This document shows, piece after piece, positions 1 through 12,000 of a stretch of DNA of 64,000 nucleotides (within the stretch, counting starts at the first letter, position 1; each line of letters opens with the position of its first letter). Origin of the DNA: Glebionis coronaria. Lineage: Eukaryota; Streptophyta; Magnoliopsida; Asterales; Asteraceae. The stretch lies in assembly GCA_025667525.1 (NCBI GenBank), contig CM046875.1:437918617-437982616 (forward strand), read 5' to 3'. The notes under the pieces were generated by a model. It was not told the origin of the DNA and searched no databases. It was given only the letters and a program-made list of their open reading frames with translations. The translations under genes were made by a program, and so were the position numbers.

Positions 1-361
1 TTAGATTCGTGACAAGAATGATTATCTACCTCATTTACAGTATCAGCAACATTTACAGAGAGATCACAAACATCATTACATATATGCACAGTATCACAAT
101 TAATCATAGTGGATGTAAGCTCATTCGAATAATTAACATTTACAGTAGTAAGCACATCACACGAGATTACTGCAGACAAGAATCGGTCATATTCGGTTAA
201 AATATTTTCTTTTTCAATTAGTTGTAGTTCGTAAGCGGTGTCCATTTCATAAAACACTTTTTGAACTTCACCAATTTCAAACACAAGATTTTCCTTAAGA
301 GATGCAAAAGTTCCTTTTAGACTTTCGAAAAACGGATTGACCTCATTTTTAAACACCTCGT
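1..361 (-). pseudogene. Continuation of copia gag-pol in a shifted frame
   Basis: Minus-strand translation stays open through this stretch, in a frame offset from the 937-residue gag ORF, and reads acidic, Asn-rich sequence like the gag-to-protease linker. It reaches the window edge, so protease, integrase and RT cannot be assessed. The offset suggests an inactivating indel near 362-385. A programmed shift cannot be excluded, but copia elements do not normally use one there. Confidence 0.5.
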
Positions 362-3175
362 TCATATGTTCGAAAGCCCTTCTCCGGCATTTAAGCCATT
401 TGAAGTCGTACAATCCAAAATGATCTTGTCAAAATTAGTAAAGTATTGATTAATCTCTTGCAAGTTTAACCATACAGTGCTAACAGGTGGGAGATCCTTT
501 GGAATTTCCTTAGGACCTTCCATATTGACAAGTGTAGGAAATGTACTAGGGTTTTCTTCATCTAATATGTAGGTCGGTGCTGTTATGAGATCTTTGTCCA
601 TATGGAAGCGAATTCTAAAATCCGTTTTTGCAAGCTCCTTATTCAATTTAAAATAATCACACTCGGGATATTTTGCAGAATTGTATGACCGATCCTCATC
701 AACTATATCCTTACTTGTTCGATCATCGGGAAAAACAATCGGGTCTAAGGCCAATCCTAATTGAGTTGCATTATAAAGTCTAGGACTATGTCTTAAAGCT
801 TGTTTTGCATACCGTGGATTAGGGGGAAGGCCTTTTAGACGAGATAAGTTAAATTCTCTAAACGAAGCATCAAATAAGTGAACTAGTTGAGAAGCAGCGT
901 ATTGTCTTAAGAGCAAGTAATCTAGACTTCTAATCTTATTAGTAGCATTAATCTCCATTTCATTCTTCTTAGACTCGAGTGATTCAAAATCCGTTTGAAG
1001 TTTTTGAAAATTAGTGACCACTAACTCCTTTTCTTGAAGTTCATTAGACAGATTTGCTCTTAAGTTTTCAATTTCTTGCAAGTGACCCATTTGTTTGTTT
1101 CTAAAGTGATCATATTCGGGATTAGTTAGAACACTAGACGAAGGCACTAATTCCAAGGTTTGAACTTTCTCATTGCTTAAGGCAAGCTCATCAAACAAAT
1201 TATTATTCTTAGCTAAGGTTTCTAAGAGTGCAGCATTCATTTGGCTAAGTAATGTAGCAGGAACCATGACCAAATCTTGTTGAGCAGGAGTAGGCGTATG
1301 CGAAATGGATCCCGGTTGTGATTCACTCAAAGTCTGGGGACTCACATTGATATTGCTATCATTGTTTGTCTCCTCATTTGAAAGACTCACCACCGAAGAT
1401 TCATTCGAATCAGCACTCTCTTGCACAACTTGATGTGGTTGAATACTAGCATCAGTGGCATTATCGGTGGTATTAATAAGTACCTCAGATCTCTTTTCTG
1501 GCCCTAAGCTGGAGATAGTTGCCATGAGAGCAGCCTTTGCAGATTGAAAGTCATCACAGTCTGAGTCATACGCATCGAGATCATCTGCTTGGTATGCTGC
1601 ATTCTGTGTGGTGACCGTGTCTTGTTCAGCAATCCCTGGATCAGCAAGAAATGCAAGCTCCTCTTCATCAAGTTCCCTTCCTTGTGCCTGAGCATTCACC
1701 AGATAGATCGTTTCTGCAAACCATTGTCCATCCCTTCTCCTCTTGGGTTTCTTACAATCCCTGGACATATGACCCTCTTCCTTGCAGTTGTAGCATGTAA
1801 TCATTCTTAACTTGCCCGTGGAATTAGCCCTTGGAGCAGGATTGACCATTGGAGCCTGATTGACCGTACGAGCATTGGTGGTTGATGTGGTAGGTCTCCC
1901 CTGATATGGTTGAATAGGCTGAACCATTACCCTGCCATTCTCAATAGTAGCTTGTTGGCGAGAATTGGATGAATTCCTCAACTGATTGTTGGTAGGAGCT
2001 GATCCCCTAAATCCTCGTTTGCTTAAAGTCCTTGTGAGATAAGCAGACATAGTGGTTAACACTTCAACTGGATCAGCACCTTGTTTGAATACAGGAACGG
2101 GGACTTCCTCATCATCACAGTACATTGCTTGGTCTTGAGCTGCATAATCACTAGAAGGAATACTCATTTGATCAGGGTAGCTTGTTGGATATGTTGCATT
2201 CTCTTGATAAGATGAATATGAAGATTGAGCATAAGGTGCAATACTTGCTGTGTGAGGTTGTGTAGCATATTGTGATGAAGGTGCACTAAACCGATATTGT
2301 TGCTGATGTGAGGTGGGTGGTTGTGGTAGAATCGAGTATTGGGGAAAGGTTGGTGTCATGTAAGGTGATGGATGATAGGCTTGATGTCCCAAAATATAAG
2401 GAGTGTTGTTGTGAGACAAGCTTGGTTGATTCGCCATCAAAGCTAATGAATCAGGGTACATACCTCGTGGAGAACGGTGCATGATCACATGTTTCTCATG
2501 TTGCTGAAGAAAAGCATATAGTTGATCCAAATTGCACTTATGCAGATCCCTGGTTAACTTAACATCGGTAATATACTCACCCCATTCAGCTTGAGGTAAA
2601 GTATTCAAGAATTTGGTGTTAACCTGGAATGGAGCAATCACCAGATTGTATACATTCAGATCATTCATGAGTGTGGTGAATCTGAAGTAATAATCGTGAA
2701 GCGTTTCCCCTGGGTTGTAAGTGAATCTGTCAAACAGGTCATACAACTGACATTCCCTTTCCTGTTTGGTGAGAGACGTGCCTTGTAGCAACACCTTAAG
2801 ACGTTCCCATAAATCCTTTGCCACTGTATACTGACTTACCATCCTATAGATGTCATGGGGAAGAGCTTGGAGAATTGTTTGAAGAGCTTTCTCGTCTGCA
2901 TCGGCAACAAGTTGTTGGGCTGGTGTAAGTTCTTCAAATTCTCTTGGTCGAGACACATTGTTAGCCACAATGGTACCATAGTCAAGTGGACCATTTAAGA
3001 TTGACTTAACCATAAGCCTCCCATAGACCGGTTTTCCCTTAAGATAAGACATCATCCGGCCTTGCCATGCTTCAAAAACTTCTTTGATGAGCATTGGCGG
3101 GCGATTATCCGTTCCCGTAATGACGGAAATATCCGTAAGTGATGTCATCTGAGGCATTACTGAATTCGGATTCAT
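362..3175 (-). CDS. Copia gag polyprotein with CCHC zinc knuckle
   Basis: This is the structural capsid/nucleocapsid protein of a Ty1/copia element. The ORF is open from 3301, but the Met at 3175 (MNPNSVMPQM) is the more likely start because the 42 residues before it look like leader sequence. The first third matches the UBN2-type gag fold of plant copia elements. A Gln/Ser/Tyr-rich linker follows, then a zinc knuckle of form CX2CX4HX4C near 1754-1797. After the knuckle comes an unusually long (about 450 residue) region rich in Asn, Ser and Glu, with a probable coiled coil. The ORF stops at 362. Gag-like reading continues toward position 1 in another frame, so a one-base shift near 362-385 has probably broken the polyprotein. 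Confidence 0.8.
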   Translation of the reverse strand: MNPNSVMPQMTSLTDISVITGTDNRPPMLIKEVFEAWQGRMMSYLKGKPVYGRLMVKSILNGPLDYGTIVANNVSRPREFEELTPAQQLVADADEKALQTILQALPHDIYRMVSQYTVAKDLWERLKVLLQGTSLTKQERECQLYDLFDRFTYNPGETLHDYYFRFTTLMNDLNVYNLVIAPFQVNTKFLNTLPQAEWGEYITDVKLTRDLHKCNLDQLYAFLQQHEKHVIMHRSPRGMYPDSLALMANQPSLSHNNTPYILGHQAYHPSPYMTPTFPQYSILPQPPTSHQQQYRFSAPSSQYATQPHTASIAPYAQSSYSSYQENATYPTSYPDQMSIPSSDYAAQDQAMYCDDEEVPVPVFKQGADPVEVLTTMSAYLTRTLSKRGFRGSAPTNNQLRNSSNSRQQATIENGRVMVQPIQPYQGRPTTSTTNARTVNQAPMVNPAPRANSTGKLRMITCYNCKEEGHMSRDCKKPKRRRDGQWFAETIYLVNAQAQGRELDEEELAFLADPGIAEQDTVTTQNAAYQADDLDAYDSDCDDFQSAKAALMATISSLGPEKRSEVLINTTDNATDASIQPHQVVQESADSNESSVVSLSNEETNNDSNINVSPQTLSESQPGSISHTPTPAQQDLVMVPATLLSQMNAALLETLAKNNNLFDELALSNEKVQTLELVPSSSVLTNPEYDHFRNKQMGHLQEIENLRANLSNELQEKELVVTNFQKLQTDFESLESKKNEMEINATNKIRSLDYLLLRQYAASQLVHLFDASFREFNLSRLKGLPPNPRYAKQALRHSPRLYNATQLGLALDPIVFPDDRTSKDIVDEDRSYNSAKYPECDYFKLNKELAKTDFRIRFHMDKDLITAPTYILDEENPSTFPTLVNMEGPKEIPKDLPPVSTVWLNLQEINQYFTNFDKIILDCTTSNGLNAGEGLSNI

Positions 3176-3309
3176 TTTGTTAACTTCAAAGAGACAAAGA
3201 TTATCGGTTGATCGAGCAGTGAAGTAAAGCTTGTGAATTGTGTTGTGTTTTTGTTGTAAGAAACCAAGATTAAATCCTCTAAAAAATCGTCGAAAAAACA
3301 AGCAAAATA

Positions 3310-3640
3310 ACCCTTGATTCGGAACTTTTTGTTGATTCGGAAGTTTGATTCGGAAGATTTGGCTTGGAATTACCTTGATTCGGAACTTTTGGCTTGATCC
3401 GGAACTTCTTGATTCGGAAGTTCTTGGTTCGGAACTTTGGCTTGATCCGGAACTTCTTGGTTCAGAAGTTCTTGGTTCGGAACTTTTGGCTTGATCCGGA
3501 ACTTCTTGATCCGGAACTTCTTGGTTCGGAAGTTCTTGGTTCGGAAGTTCTTGATCCGGAACTTCTTGATCCGGAACTTCTTGATCCGGAACTTCTTGAT
3601 CCAGAACTTCTTGATCCGGAACTTCTTGATCCAGAACTTT
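3310..3640. repeat. 15-bp minisatellite in the copia leader
   Basis: About 20 imperfect copies of a 15-bp unit close to ttgatccggaacttc, with variants such as gattcggaag and ggttcggaac. It lies between the PBS and the gag start. Because the unit is a multiple of three, it creates a spurious plus-strand ORF of repeated LDPEL residues. Confidence 0.9.
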
Positions 3641-3891
3641 TGCTGGGTTAATCAGAAACCTTAATACGATGAACAGTCGACCACTAATATGAAGATTAAA
3701 CCCAGATTTTGACCAAATGACCCAAAAAGTTTTGTGATTTCAACAATAATAAGTAAAAACTAATACTTATCCACTAATCCCAATCACAAAAACACCAAAA
3801 ACACCAAGAATCAAGATGAATCTTCTTAAAGAACACTAATACAATCAAAAACTAAAAAACCACACAAATCACTACCTTAAATCACCCCATA

Positions 3892-3907
3892 GCTCTTGAT
3901 ACCAAAT
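3892..3907 (-). other. Primer-binding site of the copia element
   Basis: On the minus strand TTTGGTATCAAGAGCT lies directly after the LTR. It resembles the canonical copia PBS TGGTATCAGAGC, which pairs with initiator tRNA-Met, but carries one extra A. Confidence 0.8.
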
Positions 3908-4234
3908 GTAGAATATTGATAATCTATGAATCTATGAAGGGGGTTGATGATTTCTAGAGAGAGAAAGTTAGAGAGAGAAAGTGAGAGAAACTATGTGTTA
4001 TTTCATTAAGTGGAAACAAGAAAATGACAACAACCAACCCCTTTCCATGGTGGAAAGGGGTATTTATACTTCCAAGCTACATGGGCTTGGGCCGGTCCAT
4101 GACAAGCCCATGGACCGGTTCTTACTTAACTTAATAAGCAACTAATAACTATTTGTTAACTACGAGCTATTACAACATAAATAATATTGTGGAGTGACCG
4201 ATACTTCTAATATACGTAAAACGTATTTCTAACA
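3907..4234 (-). repeat. Copia 5' LTR (328 bp)
   Basis: In element orientation it begins TGTTAGAAATACG and ends TCTACA, the expected TG...CA form, and is followed by the PBS. A TATA-like agtataaata lies at 4061-4070 on the minus strand. The second LTR is outside the window, so divergence cannot be measured. Confidence 0.8.
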
Positions 4235-6133
4235 AGCGTGGTAGTAAGCTTCGTAAGAAAATATGAGCAGAAGTCCAAGCAGGATGAAAGAACAGAGGTT
4301 GCATAATGTGAGGTGCTTTGTTTAATCTTATATCATATTGTGTTGTTCATTCACGTGTTAATCTATGTTGGTTTATTATCGAACAGTCAAAGGAACAAGA
4401 GATACATATGTTATTGTTCAATCATGTGCTATTGTGTGTCTACTAAGAAACGATGCAGCTCTTAGGTTCGATTGTTGAAATTTGTATCTGATTGTGACAT
4501 GTCAAAGTGAGAAAGCATTAGAAGGACCACGTGAGCTGTTTATTCAAAGTGTAAAAGCGTTTACTCATTTGAGTAATTGATGTGGTCCTTAATAAGTCTC
4601 AAATATCACGTGATGGGCATTGACCACCGAATGTAAGGTATTTGTTTAAGGATTATATGAGCTGGTGATTTACTTCCATAAATGTGTTATTCATGCGTGA
4701 TATACAAGTTGTATATGATGGACGCAAATTTTGGAAGAGTGCAATTGTTTGTTCAATTTTGCTAGTCACGTGGGAAGCAACAAAAATCAGTGAATTATTT
4801 GTTTATGGAACATGACGTGTGTGTTCAGTGGTCCCAATATTGGGTTTAGTATGAGGGTGCATTTGATTGGTTTTGAGCAGTTTGTGTTCACACGAGATAT
4901 AGAGGTATTGAAAGTTCGTGTGGTCCATGTTTGTGATTGGAGCAAAGTAAAAGAAGTTCACGTGGGATGTGATGGAAGAATAAGGAACTTTTGTCTAAAA
5001 GTAGACATCACGTGATGTGGGAGCAAAGTATTCACGTGAGGTATTGCTAGCGGTTTGAAGAAATATTTATGACAAAGGATAGCAAAAGAATGTTGTTGCT
5101 ATTCATGACATTCAAAAGTTGATTGTGTTGTTAAGTAAAGAGAAAGAAGTAGACGAAGGCAAGAAACAAAGTGGTACAGTGAGGTAATATTTTATAGCCA
5201 GTGTCATTTATTGTGTACCCACAATCATATTTTAGCCACTGTCAAGAGAGTCGTAGCCACAGATGGTACCAGTGGCTGGCTCTAGCCGTTGACAAACATG
5301 TTTTTGCCTCTGTAAGATACATTGTTGTCTAATATATATTCTATACGCTGACCAGTGTTGTCTGATATTGAACAACACACGCTGAAAGGATATTGGACAA
5401 AGAACGATATAGGATAAAGAAGGATTTGTTGTTGTTTGGTATTTTGATTAAGTTTTTGCACACAAAATGAGGAGGTTATACATACAGGTACATGGGATCT
5501 CTTATTTTATACAGAATATCATTATAAGGCTCAGATATTATTCTTAGATATCATTATGGTTAAGGGGAAGAGTTTTTATGATAAAATTGATGTTCGAAGT
5601 AGATTTTCACGGGTTTGTGTTTTATTACATCTTTAAATCGTGGATAGCAGCCATTGGTTTGAAGATAACTTGTAGGTGCTTAAGTTGTGACAACGGACTT
5701 GATAAAAAGGTAGCAAAGGTATGAGATTTTTCTTAAGACGTTATATGCTCATATTTGCTATTGTATGTGCCTCACTTTGTCAGCGTGAGGATTATTTTTT
5801 CAAGAGACTACTCATTATATCTGTGAGTTTTATAGTCTACTCATTATAGCCGTGAGTTTTAGAGTCACATGGATAGTACAAGACATATAACACAGATTTG
5901 GGTTATTCTACTTATACATCAAGACTATTGTATTTATTTTCCTTCAAGATCATTACATGGAGCCTACATTTGGAGAGTCTTAAAGATTGCATACTTTCAC
6001 ACGTCCCTTATTGATGTGTCAAAAAGGGGAATATGTGTTATACTTAAGGGGAAGCTTCTTGGAGATCATGTGCCACATACAAAGGATTCGCGCTTAAGTG
6101 GAAGTGTTTTGACATCATCGACTAGGGGAAGAT
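4235..6133 (+). other. Non-coding remnant, probably inside of a copia element
   Basis: No convincing coding sequence. It ends in a polypurine tract (aggggaagat, 6124-6133) abutting the LTR at 6134, so the right part is the 3' untranslated inside of a plus-strand copia element. Seven CACGTG palindromes occur between 4352 and 5038. A short run of tagcca(g/c)tg-type repeats lies near 5196-5290. Short ORFs here show no family resemblance. Confidence 0.55.
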
Positions 6134-6596
6134 TGTTGGGAAATATATGAGTTGATGTGTCAAAACAAAAAGACAAGGACGACATTTGCCAAAGTGTGAT
6201 TTTACAAGCTGGTGGAGGAATTCTTAAGAGATAATAATTTACCAGACATTTTGTAAACATAAAAGATTTCCTTGTTTTATTTGTAGTTATCCTTTGTAAG
6301 TTTGGTATCCTTATGTTATAAAGGGAACCAAACCATACGTAGGTTTTACATTCATATCATCAGTCATAATGTAAAACTAAAGTTGTGTGTGTTCTAGGCG
6401 TGTATTTCATGATAACACACCTAGGTTATTTGTGTTTAGTGTTTTAATACAAATAATGTTGGGAGAATATTCATTTTGTTCATATAACACCTTGTTCATG
6501 ATTATTATTCTAGTTCCGCTATGATTTCTATCATATGGATGATAATCGTGCCTAGTAGCTAAAAGATCTAGGAATCTTAGGATTCCACAGTTAGCA
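6134..6596 (+). repeat. Copia 3' LTR (463 bp), plus strand
   Basis: It starts TGTTGGGAAATATATG directly after a polypurine tract and ends ...CAGTTAGCA, where LINE coding sequence (minus strand) resumes. A TATA-like motif (gttataaaggg) lies near 6315-6325. The left LTR and most of the body are not visible, because a second copia element and the window edge intervene. Confidence 0.65.
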
Positions 6597-6795
6597 TCAA
6601 AGTCTTTTATTTTTTTGATGAGGTCCTTCATCTTATTTTTAAAGGAAACTAAGGGATTAGCATCGAGACTATTAGGAGTTTGTTTAACCCAAAGTTTAGT
6701 AACAGTAGGCTGTAAGTGCTGATCTAAGAGCCAAGAGTTAAAAAAACTTAAAAGGATTGGACCAAAATCCACGTTAGAAAGAGATAGCAAGACCG
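6597..6795 (-). pseudogene. LINE ORF2 fragment, endonuclease-RT linker
   Basis: Minus-strand translation gives a segment with DFGPI and FFNSWL, then FKNKMKDL and a Lys-rich stretch. That is the linker after the endonuclease domain of plant L1-type LINE ORF2. Its right edge (6795) and the LINE edge at 24,661 are the two sides of one break, and the reading frame is in register across it. Its left edge abuts a copia LTR. Confidence 0.75.
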
Positions 6796-7694
6796 TGAAG
6801 GTTTATAAATATCATAACAATTATATAAAACCCTAAACGAGATCAAAGCACATATAGTGGAAGCGATTTAACAAGATCATAATAACATAATTATAATTAA
6901 TCGAATTAGGATTACATACCTTTATCCTAGCGAAGATCCACAAGATCACCAACGAATCACCAATTAGGGTTTATAACGAACACCACCAAGATATAGTCTA
7001 AAGTAAGACTATATTACGTTCTTGTACACATGTAATACAACGAGCTAACCGAGATTCTAGCACGTGTAAACCGAGAATCAACATCAAGTGGAATATCTAC
7101 CCAACAACCCTAGAGAGGGGCTAGGACTAGATTATTGCAAATCTAAAACCAAAGGATAAAAGGAACCCTAAAAAGGGTGTTTTTCCTTTGGTGTTGATTG
7201 CAATAGATAAACCAAAGAAATCACACAAACCAAACGAAACCCTAAGGTGCGTTTGGTTTGTTGATCGCAGGAGGGAAAGAAAGAGAGATTATGGGGCGAA
7301 TAATTATGGAGGTGAGGGGTTGTTTATATAGGCATATACTTGTATCCACAAACAAATAAAAGGAAAGTTTTCCCCTTCCTTTTTCCTCTGTATGGTCGAC
7401 GGCCCATACACCCCTATGGGGTGTTCTGGAACCTTCCATTCTTCTTTCTATTTATTTCTCTTTCTATTTATTCCACAACGCTCGTTAATACTTAACTCTT
7501 AAGTATTTAACGATCGTTAAAGTTATGTCTCGGTTTAAATTAATAAATACATAAATATATATTTATTAAATAAATTAATAAATACAATAAATATATTTAT
7601 TAATTAAATTAACTCTTTACGTATTGTGTATAGTCCCGTAATCTCGAGTTCGATCCTATCACACGACTATTAAATATAAGTCCATAAACTTACA
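6796..7694 (-). repeat. LTR of the gene-less copia element (899 bp)
   Basis: In element orientation it runs from TGTAAGTTTATGG to AACCTTCA. A TATA-like CCTATATAAAC lies near 7320-7332. About 445 bp (7252-7694) is nearly the same as 14,687-15,048 joined to 24,575-24,660. The short minus-strand ORF at 7242-7439 lies wholly within this LTR and is not a gene. Confidence 0.75.
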
Positions 7695-10600
7695 GCTCCC
7701 ACTTGGACATATTTCGAATATCGTGATTATATTGACTAGCGTCTAGTTACACTTGCAATGTCTCTAGTACAACTCGAGTAAGGTCTCCTGGATAAAACCT
7801 TTTTAATGATTCATCCTTATTATTAGTATCCTTTCGTTTCTAATACAACGTTAATAAGGATATGGATCTTAGTCATTCCTTTCATTAACCATTTTGTTTC
7901 TCGTTATCAGATTCAAGCAAGATTACCAAAACTTCTAAACTTAGTTTAGAAAGACTTTGGGTATGGCCATACAAACATCTTACTAATCCCACGAGGGGCC
8001 CAACTGTATTAAACTTCAAATAAATTTGAAGGAAACAAAGTCCATATTGACTACGAGCAAAACTTATGAATTTTGCAACACTTCTGAAAATAACCCTTAT
8101 AGCTACCAATTACGTTTAGCGTTGGATTATTCCATACAAATGTACTATATTCACATGAGTTTCATGGTATCTCAGGTCTGGGGATAACTATTTATGATAT
8201 ACTTAATGCCAAAGATCCATAAAGTATAATCATATAGTTGGGATAAGTCCAATATTCGATTCATCGAATATCATCCAAAATCAATCAATATACTTTCAAG
8301 TATACTCTATCGCAATTTCGAATTGTCTTAATTTAATAATATTCGCATATTATTAATCGACAACGGACATTTAGCATAACAATTTATTCATGGACTAAAA
8401 CATGTAAAATAGGATACAAAATTAAATAACAAGAATAAACAAAACTCAATATTTATTCCGTTAAATAATAATGTCTTAGCATCCTTTATCCAAATACTAA
8501 ATAGATCAATGCATGAAAAACCGGTTGATGCATCATGCCTCTATTAGTGACCTTCACACTAGTTTGGCAAAGCATAAAACAACCAATCTTGACCAATTGG
8601 AATTTTGAGAATACTTTCTTCAGTAATTCAATTATTGAAGTTCTTACACATGTGCATTCAAATAGTTTGATATTGCCACATGGTACCAAAATTTTGAAAC
8701 ATCCTTGATCACTAATTTATTATACTAAACTTCCAAAATCACATCTGAAGTTCAAAGTATTCTAATTCTTTAATGTATAATGCAACTTTAATCAACATGT
8801 CATCTCAAAAGATCCCATGATTAATATTGAGTGTTACCTCAATTATATCTTTTCAAGTTTTTTATAACTTGTCTTTTAAAGATATAAATTCGTTACCAAT
8901 AATATCTATTATGTAATGTTTGATTCCAACCAAACCTCCAAGTTTGTTGGTTATGATAATTTGCACAACTTTTGACAAATTACTCATCTATAGAATATGG
9001 AAGCTGATCCAAGATAAGGATGTTATTCTATATCCAAACATATTCCTTCAGAATATTCATTACACAAGTTATTTAATAACTTTCAAAAAGATTAATATAT
9101 TCAAATCATCTTGCATCTTAAGCATGATATAAATACAACGTGATACACATTAAAACTTCTCAAACCAAATTTAGATTTCTTCATGTTCTAAATATCTATA
9201 TATACTTACTTTGGCATATTATGTTGTATTTCCACCGCATAAACAAATAAATTTATTTGTTCCAAGGTTATGTATATCTTAATTTCTAAATCACCAAAGT
9301 AAGTTTTCATTTCAAATCTAAACCAAATAAATATTTAATTTAAATGAAATTTACTTTCTTATATGTCTATTAGACATATAATTTAAGAAAATAATCACAA
9401 TACTCCCACTAGCTTTTAGGAATACTTAGAAATCATCTTATTAAATTTAAATCCAATCTTGATTTCAAATCAAACATAAGAATAATTTCCTAGATGTATG
9501 CATTTATCCATTCATGAATAATTGCTTTTTGTACTTTTCAAATATTTATTTGAATTAATAAACTCATTTCGATTACTTAAGCCCGTGCTCAAGTAGTCAT
9601 TTAAGAAAGAGTTCATATATATTCAACTTATCAATTAAAATATGACCACCAAAATCTTTATATATTTAATGCATTTAGGAAAGAATACTTAATAATAATT
9701 AATAATCTATCTATAATACATATATTAAATATGTTTACATTCTTGTCCATATAATTTCGACACAAGGATTTAAACCACCACAATGGCCGTTTCAACCTTT
9801 GTTTGACGAAACTTATCTTTAATTTCTAGTCAAACTATTTAAGATAAGCCAAATCTATAATTTATTATCTTGTTTGGACAACATCTATAACAATCATAGT
9901 ATGAGTAGTTGACCCAAGTCAATATTTGGTAATACATCATAACAATTATTTGTAACTCATAATTCTCAACATATTACTCATATATCCGAGATATCCTTGC
10001 GGACCTATGACTTAAATTCCTTTATCTTGAGATTTAGCATTAACACGCCTACCTCATGATAATTACTAATGTATTTAAGAATATTATGTATTTTGTAATT
10101 TTATCTTACAAGATCAAAAATCCCAGTTGCTTTTAGTAACTTAAAGTTAATCTTTAAATACATAGCAAATAGATCAACACTCCAATGTTATCTATTTTTG
10201 GGACTTTACATAATACAATGACAGTTCCTATCTCTTTATTTTCTAACAACCCACTTCATAAGTAGTTTAGCAAAATCCGAACTTCATTTAAGACATAATA
10301 TGATTCATCACACTCCATATATAATGGTATCTTATTAATCTTCTTAGCTCAAATCATACTCAACTTTCTAACCTTGATATCTTTTGTAAGAAAAGAAGAT
10401 ATAGTTATCTTGAATCAAACATCACCATCAAATATTCTCCTAATGAATATACCATAACAATGATGTACTTCATTTAGGGAAATATTGTAAGCCAATCTTA
10501 ACAATACTAAAATAAATATATATCTTTCAGTTTATCTATATACCAACTAAATCATCTTAATTGTAAAATAGATTTCCTAACCATTTTTCATGCTTTATAA

Positions 10601-12000
10601 CTCAAGTACTTCTAATACAAAGTCACTTCATTTTCATGTCTTTAAAACATAAAAGTTATAATTCCATCTTACGTTTTAAGTCATTTAAAAATGACTCCAT
10701 GCATATGTCTTAATGAAAAGAGACAATACATTAACGTCTTACTTTATATTATACGTCTTTCAAGCCTTTATGTTTGTGACATTATACAATAAATCATAAA
10801 CATGTATAACTAAAGTAAACATGAACACCACTAGGTTTCATTAATCTTTTCAAGTTAATTGACTACTATTTCTATTTATGCCATTCCAAGAATACACAAA
10901 TATCTTACTTTAGTAGTATAAGATTACTCTATGTATTTATGTCATTCTAGGAATTATCCATTTTAAGAAACCCCAAAATAATCCACGCCCGATTTCACAA
11001 CATGTGGATATTTAACCCTTGTGTTTACAATTTAGTCCAAGCTCTCACATGACTAAAACAAAACCACAAGTGTTTCTTAATGTGAATGATATATATCCTT
11101 TTAAGTAGTATTTAATAATCATATTGACACATGATCTAACTTTCATCTAATTATTAATTAGATCGTTAGTCTCTTATCTTGAAGTCAAGAGAATCATATA
11201 TTTATGCGTTGTCTCTTGCACACAATATTCATTTCTCCCACTTGTGCATGGAACAACCTCGTATATATTAGATAAACATCACGTCTAACGTTTGTCTATA
11301 CAACATATGATTGTGTCAAATATATCAGATTTACAAGTAGATGAAGAACCACTTAGTCAACAAGAATCAGTGCATAACTATCCTTGAAGATATTAGTGTC
11401 AAAATTTCAAAAGTAATTATCTTAGTTTGGTAAAGATAACATGGGTTATTACCAATACAACAAAGCTTGTGATTCCCATTGAATAAGAGAATGTTAAATA
11501 ACCTCGAATTCAGTAATACAACACAATTCTCCCACTGAATTTGAAAACATTGTAAGCGTTTCATAATCGGCGTTGTGTTTACTTTTATAAAAAACACATT
11601 CGTAACAATTACTTACACCTTCGTAACAATTTACTTGTAGTGTTTAAGAGTGTACTTGTATAACCCGCATGCTTTTACCATGAATAGTACCCTTAAGATC
11701 GTACGTACATGATTAGAACTTTCCTTTTATAGCACGTTTATGTTTCACATACAAGAATTATTAGTATTACGTACGTGTTATAACACGATAAGTATTTACT
11801 ACGTATGAACACACGATAATTATTCCAATAATAATTATAATCACGAGCATACAAACATGAAATCATGAACGTAAATTAATCACGAACTAATACTAAGTAT
11901 GTATATATATTTATTACGAACACGAATAAATATATTAAGTCACGATCGATAACTAATTAAAACACGTAAGTTACGAACACGAGAACACACGAGAACACAC
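7695..12000. other. AT-rich element interior, no genes seen
   Basis: About 4.3 kb with no ORF over 76 codons. Polypurine-like tracts (ctcccact and its complement) recur near 7697, 9400, 11,235 and 11,530. The left end is the 3' inside of the gene-less copia element. The remainder cannot be assigned. Confidence 0.5.

Larger units (their letters stand above)
1..4234 (-). mobile_element. Copia-type LTR retrotransposon, 5' part only
   Basis: On the minus strand, going leftwards, the order is a 5' LTR (3907-4234), a primer-binding site (about 3892-3907), a leader with a minisatellite (3310-3640), and a long gag ORF. The pol genes and 3' LTR would lie beyond the left edge. LTR, tRNA-iMet-like PBS and UBN2-type gag with a CCHC knuckle are the usual Ty1/copia order. 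The five bases right of the LTR (4235-4239, agcgt) are the expected target duplication, but its partner is out of view. The element lies next to sequence ending in another copia LTR at 6596, so it is probably nested in that element. Confidence 0.85.

Noticed and set aside
3176..3301. Upstream start for the copia gag (Met at 3301)
   Set aside because: The 42 extra residues are leader-like, and the gag N-terminus fits the Met at 3175 better.
3394..3651. Plus-strand ORF with repeated LDPEL residues
   Set aside because: Produced by the 15-bp minisatellite in the copia leader. It is antisense to the element and lacks any gene context.
7242..7439. 65-codon minus-strand ORF
   Set aside because: Lies within the copia LTR and spans its TATA region.
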